64,000 nucleotides of DNA from Paenibacillus sp. FSL H7-0326 (GCF_001955535.1 NZ_MPVN01000001.1:1240001-1304000), one strand, 5' to 3'; shown: positions 16,202 to 25,507, counted from the first letter of the stretch. Numbers and translations are program-made. Notes: generated by a model not told the origin, from the sequence alone.

Positions 16202-17275
16202 TTATTTTACTTCTGCCTGCTGAATCACCTTAATGATATTCGTCATCGCATCAGATGTACGATAAGTACGCATATTCTGAATGTATTTCTCTTGGTTCCG
16301 ATCAAGATCATGGATGGCATGCAGCAAACTGGATGCCGTCAGATCCTCAGCAAGTAAGACACGGGCATAACCAGAAGCCTCAAACGACCGGGCGTTAATG
16401 ATCTGATCTCCGCGGCTGACTTTATCCGAAAGAGGGATCAGCAGCATCGGCTTATGAAGCGCCAGAAATTCGAAGATAGAATTCGAACCGGCTCTCGAAA
16501 TGACCAAATCCGCTGCGGCCATCAGATCAGGCAGTTCCTCCTGCACATATTCAAACACGTGATATCCATCAGTGACTGGAGCCCCCGTCTGCTGTCCTTT
16601 ACCGCAAATATGAATAATTTGATAATCAGAAATTAAGTCCGGAATAATTTGATACAGGGCATCATTCAAGTTCTTGGCGCCCAAGCTCCCTCCCATAAAG
16701 AGCAGTACGGGTTTATCATCAGAGAAACCGAGCCGGCTTCTGCCACGCTGACGATTGCCATCTCTCAGCTCCTGCCTTATCATTGCCCCTACATGAACCA
16801 CATTTGGTCTCCTAAGCTGCGCTGCTGCTTCCTGAAAGGTCGTGCATACATAATCTGCCCAGGGAAGTGCAATGCGGTTAGCAAGCCCCGGAGTAAGATC
16901 GGATTCGTGTATAACAATAGGAATACGCAGTATCCTCGCAGCAAGCACCACGGGTACGGATACGAATCCCCCTTTGGAGAACACAACACCTGGCTTGATT
17001 TTCTTCAAATATTGATAGGCTTCTCTTACACCCTTGAGCACACGCAGGGAATCTTTTGCATTTTCGACACTGAAGTATCGGCGAAGCTTCCCTGTTGCGA
17101 TTCCCTTGTATTTCACACCTTCCATCCTGCCGATCAATTCAGCTTCAATCCCTTGTCTTGAACCAATATAATGAACACTGTAGCCTTGCTCCTGGTAATA
17201 CGGAATCAACGCCAAATTAACCGTGACATGCCCCGTAGAGCCCCCGCCGGTAAATACAATTTTTTTAGACTTCAT
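16202..17275 (-). CDS. murG: MurG-like UDP-N-acetylglucosamine glycosyltransferase
   Basis: GT28 enzyme of 357 aa that would transfer GlcNAc to lipid I to give lipid II at the inner face of the membrane. Visible: the N-terminal glycine-rich loop FTGGGSTGHVTVN, the acceptor-domain HESDLTPGLANRIALPWADYV, the hinge MGGSLGAKNLND and the UDP-binding VISRAGSNSIFEFLALHKPMLLIPL. ATG 17275 follows AGGAGAG by 8 nt; the longer frame to 17413 lacks an RBS. The gene stands apart from any division/cell wall cluster, so it may be a second copy. Confidence 0.88.
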   Translation of the reverse strand: MKSKKIVFTGGGSTGHVTVNLALIPYYQEQGYSVHYIGSRQGIEAELIGRMEGVKYKGIATGKLRRYFSVENAKDSLRVLKGVREAYQYLKKIKPGVVFSKGGFVSVPVVLAARILRIPIVIHESDLTPGLANRIALPWADYVCTTFQEAAAQLRRPNVVHVGAMIRQELRDGNRQRGRSRLGFSDDKPVLLFMGGSLGAKNLNDALYQIIPDLISDYQIIHICGKGQQTGAPVTDGYHVFEYVQEELPDLMAAADLVISRAGSNSIFEFLALHKPMLLIPLSDKVSRGDQIINARSFEASGYARVLLAEDLTASSLLHAIHDLDRNQEKYIQNMRTYRTSDAMTNIIKVIQQAEVK

Positions 17276-17402
17276 GAACACAACTCTCCTGTCACATTGC
17301 GTTAGCCCGCTGTTTATTAGATAATATTCACAACTGGACACCCATATCCTTTTATCGTTACATATACAATCAAACCGTTTTGGAGAAAGCAGGTACAACA
17401 GC

Positions 17403-18593
17403 ATGCAAAACAAGGATACGAACCATCCGCTCGACCAAAGAATTGATCGTAAGAATTCAAGCTCTGTTAAATGGAACGGACTTCAGTCTCTGTTCAGCGC
17501 ACCCGATGCCATCCCGCTATGGGTTGCCGATATGGACTTTACAGCACCTGAGCCCGTGCTCAAGGCGCTTCGTGATATCGTAGATCATGGCATACTGGGA
17601 TATGCTATGCCTGCTCCATCATTCAATGAATCTATCGCTGCCTGGATGGACAAGCGACATGGCTGGAAAATCGAGCCGGAATGGCTCGTATATACACCAG
17701 GTATTGTCCCTGCATTGAATATAGCGATTGAAGCCTTTACTGAACCAGGTGACAAAATTATTATCCAACCTCCAGTATACGGTCCTTTCCATAAACTTGC
17801 CAAAACACATGGCAGAGAGCTGGTAGAGAATCCGCTGATTTACGAGCAGGGTGAGTATAGAATGGATCTTACACACCTAGACCAAATTGCCTCACAGGAT
17901 GGAGTGAAGCTGATCGTTCTATGCAGCCCGCATAACCCTGTAGGCCGAGTATGGAGTCGTGAAGAATTAAATGCCGTGATGGAAATTGCTGTGAAGCACG
18001 ATATGATCGTGATCTCGGATGAGATTCATTCTGATCTTGTATTTGATTCACGGAAGCACATTCCTTATGCTGTCTTATCTGAAGAAGCCAAGATGCACTC
18101 CATCATCTGCACTGCTGCCAGCAAGACGTTTAATATCGCAGGTCTGCATACGTCCAGTGTCGTAATCGCCAACAAAGAGCTGCGTTTGAAATTTAAGAAT
18201 ATGGTTGATAAGCGCTCGATGGGCTCCATGAATATCTTTGGAATCGCCGCTACGGAAGCAGCTTACCGGGAAGGCGAGCCCTGGCTTGAGAGCACACTTG
18301 AATATATTCATGGTAACCTCGAGTACGTGATCAACTTCTTCAAGACTAACATTCCAGAATGCCAGGTTTCCATGCCTGAAGCTACGTATTTGCTATGGAT
18401 TGATTTCCGCAGCCTGGGAATGGAGCACAAGGAGCTGTTTGATTTCCTCGTGACCAAGGCGGGACTCGTGTTTAGCAGTGGAACAGACTTCGGCAAGGAA
18501 GGCGAAGGCTTTATGCGAATGAATGTGGCTTGTCCTCGAAGCATGCTGGAAGAGGCCATGCAGCAGCTGCACCAGGCCATGCTTAATCGATAA
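17403..18593 (+). CDS. patB: PatB/MalY-type PLP aminotransferase (C-S lyase)
   Basis: Fold-type I pyridoxal-phosphate enzyme of 396 aa in the MalY/PatB group, which cleave cystathionine or act as aminotransferases. Group markers seen: IPLWVADMDFTAPEPV near the N-terminus, VYGPFHKLAKTHGRELVENPL, LCSPHNPVGRVWSREEL, SDEIHSDLVF and the PLP lysine in ICTAASKTFNIAGLHTS. The RBS is weak (GGAGAAAG about 15 nt before ATG). Divergent from the MurG-like gene, with a shared 127-nt promoter region. Confidence 0.9.
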   Translation: MQNKDTNHPLDQRIDRKNSSSVKWNGLQSLFSAPDAIPLWVADMDFTAPEPVLKALRDIVDHGILGYAMPAPSFNESIAAWMDKRHGWKIEPEWLVYTPGIVPALNIAIEAFTEPGDKIIIQPPVYGPFHKLAKTHGRELVENPLIYEQGEYRMDLTHLDQIASQDGVKLIVLCSPHNPVGRVWSREELNAVMEIAVKHDMIVISDEIHSDLVFDSRKHIPYAVLSEEAKMHSIICTAASKTFNIAGLHTSSVVIANKELRLKFKNMVDKRSMGSMNIFGIAATEAAYREGEPWLESTLEYIHGNLEYVINFFKTNIPECQVSMPEATYLLWIDFRSLGMEHKELFDFLVTKAGLVFSSGTDFGKEGEGFMRMNVACPRSMLEEAMQQLHQAMLNR

Positions 18594-18610
18594 TCAGCCA
18601 GTCAAGCGGC

Positions 18611-18657
18611 AGAGAGCGTCATGACCGACACAGGTCATCGGGCGCTCTCTTTTTTTA
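18611..18657 (+). terminator. Terminator of patB
   Basis: AGAGAGCG pairs with CGCTCTCT and an inner ATGACC/GGTCAT stem closes a small loop; seven T follow. Confidence 0.9.
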
Positions 18658-18775
18658 TACATCCCTCTCGCTACCCCCTATGATCTGCGAAGAGATTATA
18701 GTCGTTATAAGAGCACATCATGCAACCATTTATTTTAAACAAGCATATATCGAACCTATTTTCCTAATTTGTGAG

Positions 18776-18790
18776 TTATGAAATTGATTC
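18776..18790 (+). repeat. Copy of the TTATGAAATTGATTC motif
   Basis: The 15-mer TTATGAAATTGATTC recurs at 31367 and, as an inverted pair, at 45714 and 45818. Here it lies in the 445-nt gap before the sugar ABC transporter, about 150 nt upstream of its predicted promoter. Apart from this motif and the promoter at 18919-18965, I see nothing else in the gap. Confidence 0.6.
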
Positions 18791-18918
18791 TGCAAGAACA
18801 CAATTTTGCTCTTATATCACTTTTTTGCAGCCGTATTTCCTCTGAAAAACACCCCAATGCCATCAAGTAGTAGAATATTACGCTCTTTTTATGCACTTCC
18901 GCAAATATTTACATTAAG

Positions 18919-18965
18919 TTTGTTTAAAACAAAATATTGACAATGTAAGCGCTTGAATTTAGTAT
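18919..18965 (+). promoter_or_regulatory. Promoter of the sugar ABC operon with cre-like site and upstream palindrome
   Basis: TTGACA (18937-18942) and TAGTAT (18960-18965) are 17 nt apart. The spacer contains TGTAAGCGCTTGAA (18944-18957), one mismatch from the CcpA cre consensus, so glucose repression is likely. Just upstream, TTTGTTT-A-AAACAAA (18919-18933) is a perfect 7-bp dyad resembling the half-sites of XylR-type ROK repressors. Confidence 0.7.
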
Positions 18966-19039
18966 CTATTTACATCGGACCTGTTCATTAAGGTTCATTT
19001 GAGTTTAATGTCGTACATAACTAGGGGAGGAATTGAACC

Positions 19040-20002
19040 ATGGGAATGAATAATCCCTTGGCGGTGAAACAAACCGTACAAACCAAGAGCAAGTTTCACT
19101 TTTTAAAAAGAGAGATTATACGTAATAAATATGTATATCTGATGCTTGTTCCCGTTCTCTTGTTCTACCTTATTTTCTGTTACGGACCGATGTACGGAAT
19201 ACTGCTGTCCTTCCAGAGCGGGTATAGTCCTGCTAAAGGGATCATGGGCGGCAATTGGATTGGATTTGAGAATTTCACGATGTTCTTTGAGAGCTATAAT
19301 TTCTGGCGTTTGATGGGCAATACCCTAATTCTGAGCGTGCTAAGTCTCGTAATCGGTTTCCCTGCTCCGATTATTCTTGCACTATTACTGAATGAGGTTC
19401 GTAATCGCTACTTCAAGAATGCAGTGCAGACGGTCAGTTATTTACCTCACTTCATATCCGTTGTCGTTGTCGTTGGTATGCTCAAGACCTTCTCTTCTTT
19501 GGACGGCGGCTTATTTAACATCGTCCGCGGCTTCTTTGGCTTTGAACCTATTATGTTCTTCACAGATAAGGACATGTTCAGACCGCTGTACATTCTGTCT
19601 AATGTGTGGCAGGGCGCAGGGTGGGCATCCATTCTCTTCCTCGCAGCACTAGCTGGAATTAACTCTCAGCTGTATGAAGCAGCCAAAATGGACGGTGCTA
19701 ACCGCTGGAGACAGCTCCTGCACATCACGCTGCCGGGTATTATGCCCACGATTGTCGTGCTCCTCATCCTGCGTATGGGCAGCATTATGAATGCAGACTT
19801 TCAAAAAATTCTATTAATGCAGACGGCAGCCACTTATGAGACCTCTGATGTCATATCGACTTTTGTGTACAGACAAGGGATGCTGCTTGGGGATCAAGCC
19901 TACTCCACTGCTATAGGTTTGTTTAATTCAATCATTAACTTTGCCCTCTTACTCGGCGCGAACTATATCAGCCGCAAAGCTAATGAAACCAGTCTGTGGT
20001 AG
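19040..20002 (+). CDS. Carbohydrate ABC transporter permease, LplB type
   Basis: A 320-aa inner-membrane permease of the CUT1 group. The long N-terminal segment (KREIIRNKYVYLMLVPVLLFYLIFCYGPMYG in order) and six predicted helices are typical of LplB/YteP proteins. The EAA loop YEAAKMDGANRWRQLLHITLPG contacts the ATPase. It would pair with the YtcP-type permease downstream. No ATPase is encoded here, so an MsmX-type shared ATPase is expected, as for the related B. subtilis systems. Start ATG follows GGGGAGG. Confidence 0.9.
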   Translation: MGMNNPLAVKQTVQTKSKFHFLKREIIRNKYVYLMLVPVLLFYLIFCYGPMYGILLSFQSGYSPAKGIMGGNWIGFENFTMFFESYNFWRLMGNTLILSVLSLVIGFPAPIILALLLNEVRNRYFKNAVQTVSYLPHFISVVVVVGMLKTFSSLDGGLFNIVRGFFGFEPIMFFTDKDMFRPLYILSNVWQGAGWASILFLAALAGINSQLYEAAKMDGANRWRQLLHITLPGIMPTIVVLLILRMGSIMNADFQKILLMQTAATYETSDVISTFVYRQGMLLGDQAYSTAIGLFNSIINFALLLGANYISRKANETSLW

Positions 20003-20017
20003 AGAGGTGTGCATAAG

Positions 20018-20887
20018 ATGAAAAAATCATTTGGTGAACATATTTTTGACAGCATCAACTATATCTTGCTCATTCTGATTATGCTGCTGTGCGCGTATCC
20101 GATGCTCTACATCTTCAACTCTTCCATTAGTGATCCGGAACAGCTGCTGGCCAGCCGCTCACTCATGCTGATCCCTGAAGGTTTATCTTTTGAGGCCTAC
20201 TCCAAAGTGTTCCAGAATCCAAAGATCTACAGCGGTTACTTAAACACATTGTTCTATGTGATTGTCGGTACTGCCCTCAACCTGGTGATGACTACACTAG
20301 CAGCTTATGCGCTGTCGAGACCTGACTTATACGGACGCAGCTTCTTCATGAAGCTGATTACATTCACTATGTTCTTTAGCGGAGGGATGATCCCAACCTT
20401 CCTGCTTATTCAAAATTTAGGTCTGCTGGATACAAGATGGGCAATGATCCTTCCCGCAGCAATTAATACGTTCAACTTTATCATCATGCGTACGAATTTC
20501 ATGAACATTCCGCTTGGACTGATTGAATCCGCCAAAATTGACGGGGCCAATGATTTCAGAATTCTTCTGCAAATTGTCGTTCCATTATCTAAACCGATTC
20601 TTGCTGTTATGACCCTGTATTACGCGGTAGACCACTGGAATGATTTTATGGGTCCGCTTCTCTATCTGAGATCACAGGAGTTGTATCCAATTCAAATTGT
20701 GCTGAGAGATATCTTGCTCAGTAACAGCACGGAAGCCATGGGTTCTGCGAACGATACGGGATTTGCAATCGGTGAGAATATCAAATATGCAACGATTATT
20801 ATCTCTACGCTTCCGATTCTGATGATCTATCCTTTCATCCAGAAATATTTCGTTCAAGGAGCACTCATCGGAGCCATTAAAGAATAA
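20018..20887 (+). CDS. Carbohydrate ABC transporter permease, YtcP type
   Basis: Second CUT1 permease subunit, 289 aa, with six membrane helices and the EAA loop IESAKIDGANDFRILLQIVVPLSKP. ATG 20018 is chosen behind GAGAGG; the GTG at 20009 overlaps the RBS. It begins 15 nt after the LplB-type permease and is followed 65 nt later by the binding protein, giving the order permease-permease-lipoprotein common in Paenibacillus. Confidence 0.9.
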   Translation: MKKSFGEHIFDSINYILLILIMLLCAYPMLYIFNSSISDPEQLLASRSLMLIPEGLSFEAYSKVFQNPKIYSGYLNTLFYVIVGTALNLVMTTLAAYALSRPDLYGRSFFMKLITFTMFFSGGMIPTFLLIQNLGLLDTRWAMILPAAINTFNFIIMRTNFMNIPLGLIESAKIDGANDFRILLQIVVPLSKPILAVMTLYYAVDHWNDFMGPLLYLRSQELYPIQIVLRDILLSNSTEAMGSANDTGFAIGENIKYATIIISTLPILMIYPFIQKYFVQGALIGAIKE

Positions 20888-20952
20888 AGCTGGCGCATAC
20901 CCATCGCTTATTTGCTGCCGCTTTAATCTATAGATAATCAAGGAGGGTTCAT

Positions 20953-22581
20953 ATGAAAAAGTTCTTGTCCTTAATGTTAACCGCGGTGATGACTACGGGA
21001 CTATTAGCCGGCTGCGGAGGGTCAGAGAGTGCAGATGGTCCTGCGCCTGAAGAAGGCGAGCAAGCCATTACGGAAATACCACTTCCGATCGTTGAAGAGC
21101 CGATGACGATCAACTATTGGCGTGCAAATGATGCCAAGATTGCTTCTGGCAACGGATTTACAGATGTGAAGGCTTATCAGGAGAAAGAAAAAAGAACCGG
21201 CATCAAAGTAAACTTCACGCATCCTCCCCTCGGACAGCAAAAGGACCAGTTCAACCTGCTCGTTACAGGAAATGAGCTGCCTGACGTAATCTATTACAAC
21301 TGGGCTGACGTATCTGGAGGACCAGAGAAGCTGCTCGCAGACGGAAGAATTATCAAACTGAATGAATACATTGATCTCTATGCACCTAATTTGAAGAAGA
21401 TTATTGAAGAGGATGAGGTTGTCCGCAAACAAATCTCACTAGATGATGGGACCATCTTCATGTTCCCCTATCTTCGTACGGATGCAGTAAAGCTGAATGC
21501 AACGACGGGTATAGTTCTTCGTAAGGACTGGCTTGAGAAACTGAATTTGAAAACGCCTACAACGATTGATGAATGGTACACGGTGCTGAAGGCTTTCCGG
21601 GAAGAGGATCCAAATGGCAATGGCAAGAAGGATGAGCTCCCCTTCACTGCGAATTGGGGTCCCGGCAATATGAGCAAATTGTATGATTTCGCACCTTCCT
21701 TTGGGGTTCTTGGCGGTTTCCAGCTTAACGGAGATACGGTGGAATACGGTCCCATTCAGCCAGGGTTCAAAGACTTCCTTGAGACCATGCAGAAATGGTA
21801 TGCGGAAGGTCTAATCGATCCTGAAATTATGACCAATGACGGTAAAGCATTTGACTATAAAATAACCAACCATCAAGCTGGGGCGTATTACGGTGGTGTA
21901 TTCAGCGGTATGGCGAAGTATCTTAATCTGATGGCAGATGATCCAGAATTCGATCTTGTTGGAGCTCCTTGGCCTAAGGATGCTGAAGGCATCTCTCGCA
22001 GTACCTTCCGTTTCGATACGAAAGTCCTCACGTATGGAGAAGCCATTACAACTTCTGCGGATGAAGACAAAATTAAAGCCATCGTACAGTGGATGGATTA
22101 CAATTACAGTCCTGAAGGTCACGATCTGTTCAACTTCGGTATTGAAGGTGAAAGCTATACTGTCGAGGGTGACAGCATTAAATTTACCGATACCATTCTT
22201 AAAAATCCAGATGGCTTGACTTACGATCAAGCACTGGCTGGTTATGCGCTGTCCATTATGGATGGACCGATGAATCAGGATACACGTTATTTGGATGGTC
22301 TGATGGCATTTGAGCAGCAGCAAGAAGCCAATAAGGTCTGGATGGAGGCCGATTACTCCCTGGCACTTCCGACTCTGCGTAAAACGGAGGAAGAGGCGCG
22401 AAAAGAAGCCCAGATTATGGGTCAGGTAACCACTTATCTGGATGAAATGATGACCAAGTTCATCTTAGGCGACGAACCCCTCACGAACTTTGAACAGTTT
22501 GTAGAAACGATTAAAGGTATGGGAATTGAAGAGGTCATCAAGATCAATCAGGATGCCTACGAACGCTATCAAGCACGTTAA
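20953..22581 (+). CDS. Extracellular solute-binding lipoprotein (LplA-like)
   Basis: A 542-aa sugar-binding protein. The N-terminus is a lipoprotein signal with lipobox LLAGC near residue 22, so it is anchored to the outer face of the membrane. The mature part has the LplA-type pattern: MTINYWRANDAK, DLPDVIYYNW-like segment and paired domains over 500 residues, longer than ordinary maltose-binding proteins. Ligands of this group are oligosaccharides such as pectin or mannan fragments; the actual ligand is unknown. ATG follows AAGGAGGG. Confidence 0.9.
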   Translation: MKKFLSLMLTAVMTTGLLAGCGGSESADGPAPEEGEQAITEIPLPIVEEPMTINYWRANDAKIASGNGFTDVKAYQEKEKRTGIKVNFTHPPLGQQKDQFNLLVTGNELPDVIYYNWADVSGGPEKLLADGRIIKLNEYIDLYAPNLKKIIEEDEVVRKQISLDDGTIFMFPYLRTDAVKLNATTGIVLRKDWLEKLNLKTPTTIDEWYTVLKAFREEDPNGNGKKDELPFTANWGPGNMSKLYDFAPSFGVLGGFQLNGDTVEYGPIQPGFKDFLETMQKWYAEGLIDPEIMTNDGKAFDYKITNHQAGAYYGGVFSGMAKYLNLMADDPEFDLVGAPWPKDAEGISRSTFRFDTKVLTYGEAITTSADEDKIKAIVQWMDYNYSPEGHDLFNFGIEGESYTVEGDSIKFTDTILKNPDGLTYDQALAGYALSIMDGPMNQDTRYLDGLMAFEQQQEANKVWMEADYSLALPTLRKTEEEARKEAQIMGQVTTYLDEMMTKFILGDEPLTNFEQFVETIKGMGIEEVIKINQDAYERYQAR

Positions 22582-22600
22582 TAAACAAAGGGTTATCAAA

Positions 22601-22630
22601 AGGGAGCAGCCGGAATTCCGGCTGCTCCCT
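22601..22630. terminator. Perfect 30-bp palindromic terminator
   Basis: The 15-nt arms are exactly complementary with AATT at the centre and no unpaired loop base. A short T-containing tail follows on both strands, so it probably terminates the ABC operon and the convergent hydrolase at 22649. Confidence 0.8.
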
Positions 22631-22648
22631 CTTATAATTTGCTTCTAT

Positions 22649-23290
22649 TTATGAATAAGCTGAATTCTTAATTGTATCAAAGAAATTGGTATAAGCTCCT
22701 GCCAGTTGACTTAAATGCGCTACAGATTTCTTAACGTCTGTTACCTCCAAGCCATGTCCAGCATCTGCAATTTTAATAATATCCAATTGAGTTGAGGCAT
22801 ATGCTTCCAGCTTAGCTCTGCTCTCCTCACTGAACAATGAATCCTTTGTCCCGTAAATAACGAGTCCTGAAGAACGTACAATATAATCCAGCGTACCGTC
22901 AAGCGGAGTAAGAAATAGATGCGAAATGTGCTGAGCTTCAATATGCTGTGAAGCATAACCTGCCAGTAATGTTCCCAAGCTCTTGCTTACGAATACCAGC
23001 TTGTCGTAACCTTCACTGTAGTGCTGCACGGTCTCTAATACTTCCTCCTCAAGAATTGATCGCTGCTCGCGCTCCAGAGCAACACGAGCGCTTTGAAACC
23101 CGTATTCCATTAACAATACATCCAATCCTTGTTCAATTGCGCTCTGAACAGCATAATGCAGAACGGGCAGTTCACAGGAGTAGTTCTGTCCAGGGAGAAA
23201 GATAACAAGTGTGTCTGAGCCCTGTGTCGTTTGTCTGATCCGTACATCTGTACCCCAATATGATTCTTCATAAAAAGTATGATGTTCCAC
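22649..23290 (-). CDS. Small alpha/beta hydrolase
   Basis: A 213-aa alpha/beta-fold protein. VIFLPGQNYSC is the oxyanion strand, FVSKSLGTLLAGY the nucleophile elbow (S-x-S-x-G, so serine is likely the nucleophile), VIYGTKDSLF the acid loop and ADAGHGLEV the histidine. It is too short for a lid, suggesting a small ester or thioester substrate. The start is GTG 23290 behind GAGGTG. No functional neighbours. Confidence 0.75.
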   Translation of the reverse strand: MEHHTFYEESYWGTDVRIRQTTQGSDTLVIFLPGQNYSCELPVLHYAVQSAIEQGLDVLLMEYGFQSARVALEREQRSILEEEVLETVQHYSEGYDKLVFVSKSLGTLLAGYASQHIEAQHISHLFLTPLDGTLDYIVRSSGLVIYGTKDSLFSEESRAKLEAYASTQLDIIKIADAGHGLEVTDVKKSVAHLSQLAGAYTNFFDTIKNSAYS

Positions 23291-23393
23291 GAACTACACC
23301 TCGCTTTCCACAATATCACAACCCATTATATCGCAATCTGGAAAATAATTGAATCCATTTTATTAAACAACATAAATGAATATAATCGAATGC

Positions 23394-23430
23394 AAGGAGG
23401 CATCTGCTTCGTGAGCAGATGCCTCCTTTT
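23394..23430. terminator. Terminator between the hydrolase promoter and the amidase
   Basis: GGAGGCATCTGCT and AGCAGATGCCTCC form a perfect 13-bp stem with a 5-nt loop. It lies 18 nt past the amidase stop; T-rich tails are short on both sides. Confidence 0.8.
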
Positions 23431-23447
23431 AGCCAATGCTATATTAG

Positions 23448-24914
23448 TTATAATTTCAAATACTCTTTAATTCCGTCTGCAATGCTTTGCGCAACTCTGT
23501 CCTGGAAGTCCTCATCAAACAAGATTGCTTCTTCTGCTTTATTCGATAAGAAACCGACCTCGAGAAGGGCTGCAGGCATATCTGTGTTCCGCAGTACAGA
23601 TAAATTCGCTGATTTTACTTTCCGATCCTTAAGGCCTGTTGCCTTGATCATATGCTTATGAATAATATCCGCGAGTGCTTTATCTTCACTTTTCTTATAA
23701 TAAGTCTCGGTGCCGCTGGCAGAAGGAGATCCCGCGACCGAATTTGCATGAACTGAAATGAAAACATCTGCATTTGCATTATTCGCTATCTCTGCCCGCT
23801 CCACAAGCTCCGGATACGTATCGCCATCTCTCGTCATGATGACTTCGATACTCGAATTATTCTGGAGCAGAGCTTCAATTTTCAAGGTGAGTGACAAGGT
23901 AAAATCTTTTTCAAGTTTACCTGTGATTCCAACTGCTCCTCCATCATGCGCTCCATGTCCCGCATCCAGAACGACGATTTTTTTGCCTGAACCTGTATTA
24001 TTACCTGTTCCCGTTCCTGGTGTCTCAGGCAATGGCGTCTCCGGTATTACAGGGTCTGGATGATTCGTATCGTGATTCAAATCGAGGATCAGAAGGCTTG
24101 TCCCCTCTTGTGTTACCTTGTATCCGGTAACCTCGTTCATATCCAATACGATTCGAACGGTTGAAGGATCTGTACTGAATAAAGCGTATCGAATCTGTGA
24201 TACCATCGGATAATCCGTGACTTGTATGGAACCCGATGCTTGTGCATTCAGGTCGTTACCAAAGTTTGCAGCAAATTCCGTATTCGGTAGATCAACGACA
24301 ATGCGATCCGGTCCACTCATGGTAAACACTCTCGGGGTGACCGTACTGCTAGTTGCAACGAGCAGCCTGTTCTCGCTGAAACTAATCCCAGATATCTGTG
24401 CTAGCCCTTGATTGATCGTTCCCTCTTCGCCTTGACCCGCATTGCCCGATCCTGCTGGAGGCTGACTTCCTCCTCCTGAACCGGTAATTTGTTTCAAGCT
24501 AGCTGTCTTCGTCTTGTTATCCCAGCCTACATGCAAGCCAAACTGCTCACCTACGAAGCGCAGCGGCACAAGCGTTGTCTTGCTCTTGATGACAGGCGCA
24601 TTATCGAGAATAACCGACTGGTTGTCCACCAGAGCATTCTTATCATTGATGACCATCTTGATGACGGTGCCATTTTGCTGTATTGTGACCGTTCCTGTCT
24701 TCTGTTCCCAACCGACTGTGTATCCCATTTCTTCGGCAACCATACGGATTGGAATCATTACTGATTTATTAATGATCTCAACCTTGGAACTGTCTGAACC
24801 GCCGAGCTTCTTGTCATTCAGATAGATACTCGCTTGTCCATCCTCCGCATGACTTAAACCGGGAAGCACCCACAACCCTACAAAAAACAACATAAACAGC
24901 AAAATCCTCTTCAA
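23448..24914 (-). CDS. N-acetylmuramoyl-L-alanine amidase with copper-amine-oxidase-like stalk and AMIN domains
   Basis: Secreted cell wall hydrolase of 488 aa. Order: signal peptide (about 1-23), stalk domain of copper amine oxidase N type with two copies of the VxxxxxVPLRxxxE pattern (to about 135), Gly/Ser linker, AMIN domain (about 170-280), Pro/Gly linker, Amidase_3 (about 315-488). Zinc and catalytic residues are visible in VVLDAGHGAHDGG, ELVERAEIAN, VFISVHANS and ALLEVGFLSN. TTG 24914 is preferred: it gives the clean signal start MKRILLF with AAAGGA about 10 nt upstream, whereas the ATG at 24926 abuts that RBS. Confidence 0.9.
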   Translation of the reverse strand: MKRILLFMLFFVGLWVLPGLSHAEDGQASIYLNDKKLGGSDSSKVEIINKSVMIPIRMVAEEMGYTVGWEQKTGTVTIQQNGTVIKMVINDKNALVDNQSVILDNAPVIKSKTTLVPLRFVGEQFGLHVGWDNKTKTASLKQITGSGGGSQPPAGSGNAGQGEEGTINQGLAQISGISFSENRLLVATSSTVTPRVFTMSGPDRIVVDLPNTEFAANFGNDLNAQASGSIQVTDYPMVSQIRYALFSTDPSTVRIVLDMNEVTGYKVTQEGTSLLILDLNHDTNHPDPVIPETPLPETPGTGTGNNTGSGKKIVVLDAGHGAHDGGAVGITGKLEKDFTLSLTLKIEALLQNNSSIEVIMTRDGDTYPELVERAEIANNANADVFISVHANSVAGSPSASGTETYYKKSEDKALADIIHKHMIKATGLKDRKVKSANLSVLRNTDMPAALLEVGFLSNKAEEAILFDEDFQDRVAQSIADGIKEYLKL

Positions 24915-24999
24915 ACTCTCACACATCCTTTTGGTCGTCTTGTAAAATCACCAGCATCCTGCATCCTTTTACATCATCTACTATTAAAAACGCGATTTA

Positions 25000-25035
25000 G
25001 CATGATTTGTTGCATGATTTGTTGCATGATCCGTT
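25000..25035. repeat. Three tandem 12-bp repeats
   Basis: GCATGATTTGTT occurs twice in tandem and is followed by the variant GCATGATCCGTT, upstream of the amidase gene and beyond the VanZ stop. Confidence 0.7.
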
Positions 25036-25084
25036 CTTTATTTTTCGAAGTTTAGAAAGACGAAGTAAATACTACATTTATCGG

Positions 25085-25507
25085 TTAATTACCTTCATTT
25101 GTGAAGAAACGGTAGATTCCATAGCCGAGCAATCCGCCTATGACGTTCAAGAACAGATCATCAACGTCCCCTGTTCCGACTCTCAGCAGCATTTGGGCGG
25201 TCTCCAGCATGATAATAAGTGCAGTAAATAGCAATAGAAATTTGGAGAAGCTCCACCTGCTCGGAAAGGCAGCGGAGATTAAATATCCAAAAGGAATGAA
25301 CACGGCGACATTGCCGACTAAATTAATGAGTGTGTCTAATAGATTACGTGCTGACACATTCGCCAAATATTTTGATATCGTATGAAAAGGAACCATATTA
25401 TAGCGGTAATCGAGGTGGACCGAGCGATTAAAGCCTGCAAACATGAAATATAGGAGCAGCAAACTGTATGTTATAAGAAGAATACGTACCATGGTTGTCC
25501 GTTGCAC
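25085..25507 (-). CDS. VanZ-family membrane protein
   Basis: A 140-aa protein with about four membrane helices. It carries the VanZ pattern: NMVPFHTI after the first helix, NLVGNVAVFIPFGYLISAAFP, then ETAQMLLRVGTGDVDDLFLNVIGGLLGYGIY. VanZ itself gives low teicoplanin resistance; most chromosomal homologues are of unknown role. GTG 25507 is chosen because AGAGGTG lies 7 nt upstream and the first helix follows at once; the frame open to 25678 adds 57 uncharacteristic residues. Confidence 0.85.
   Translation of the reverse strand: MQRTTMVRILLITYSLLLLYFMFAGFNRSVHLDYRYNMVPFHTISKYLANVSARNLLDTLINLVGNVAVFIPFGYLISAAFPSRWSFSKFLLLFTALIIMLETAQMLLRVGTGDVDDLFLNVIGGLLGYGIYRFFTNEGN

Noticed and set aside
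22601..22630. 30-bp palindrome considered as a phage attachment or resolution site
   Set aside because: It lies between two convergent gene ends with T-containing tails, the normal place for a bidirectional terminator, and no integrase is present.
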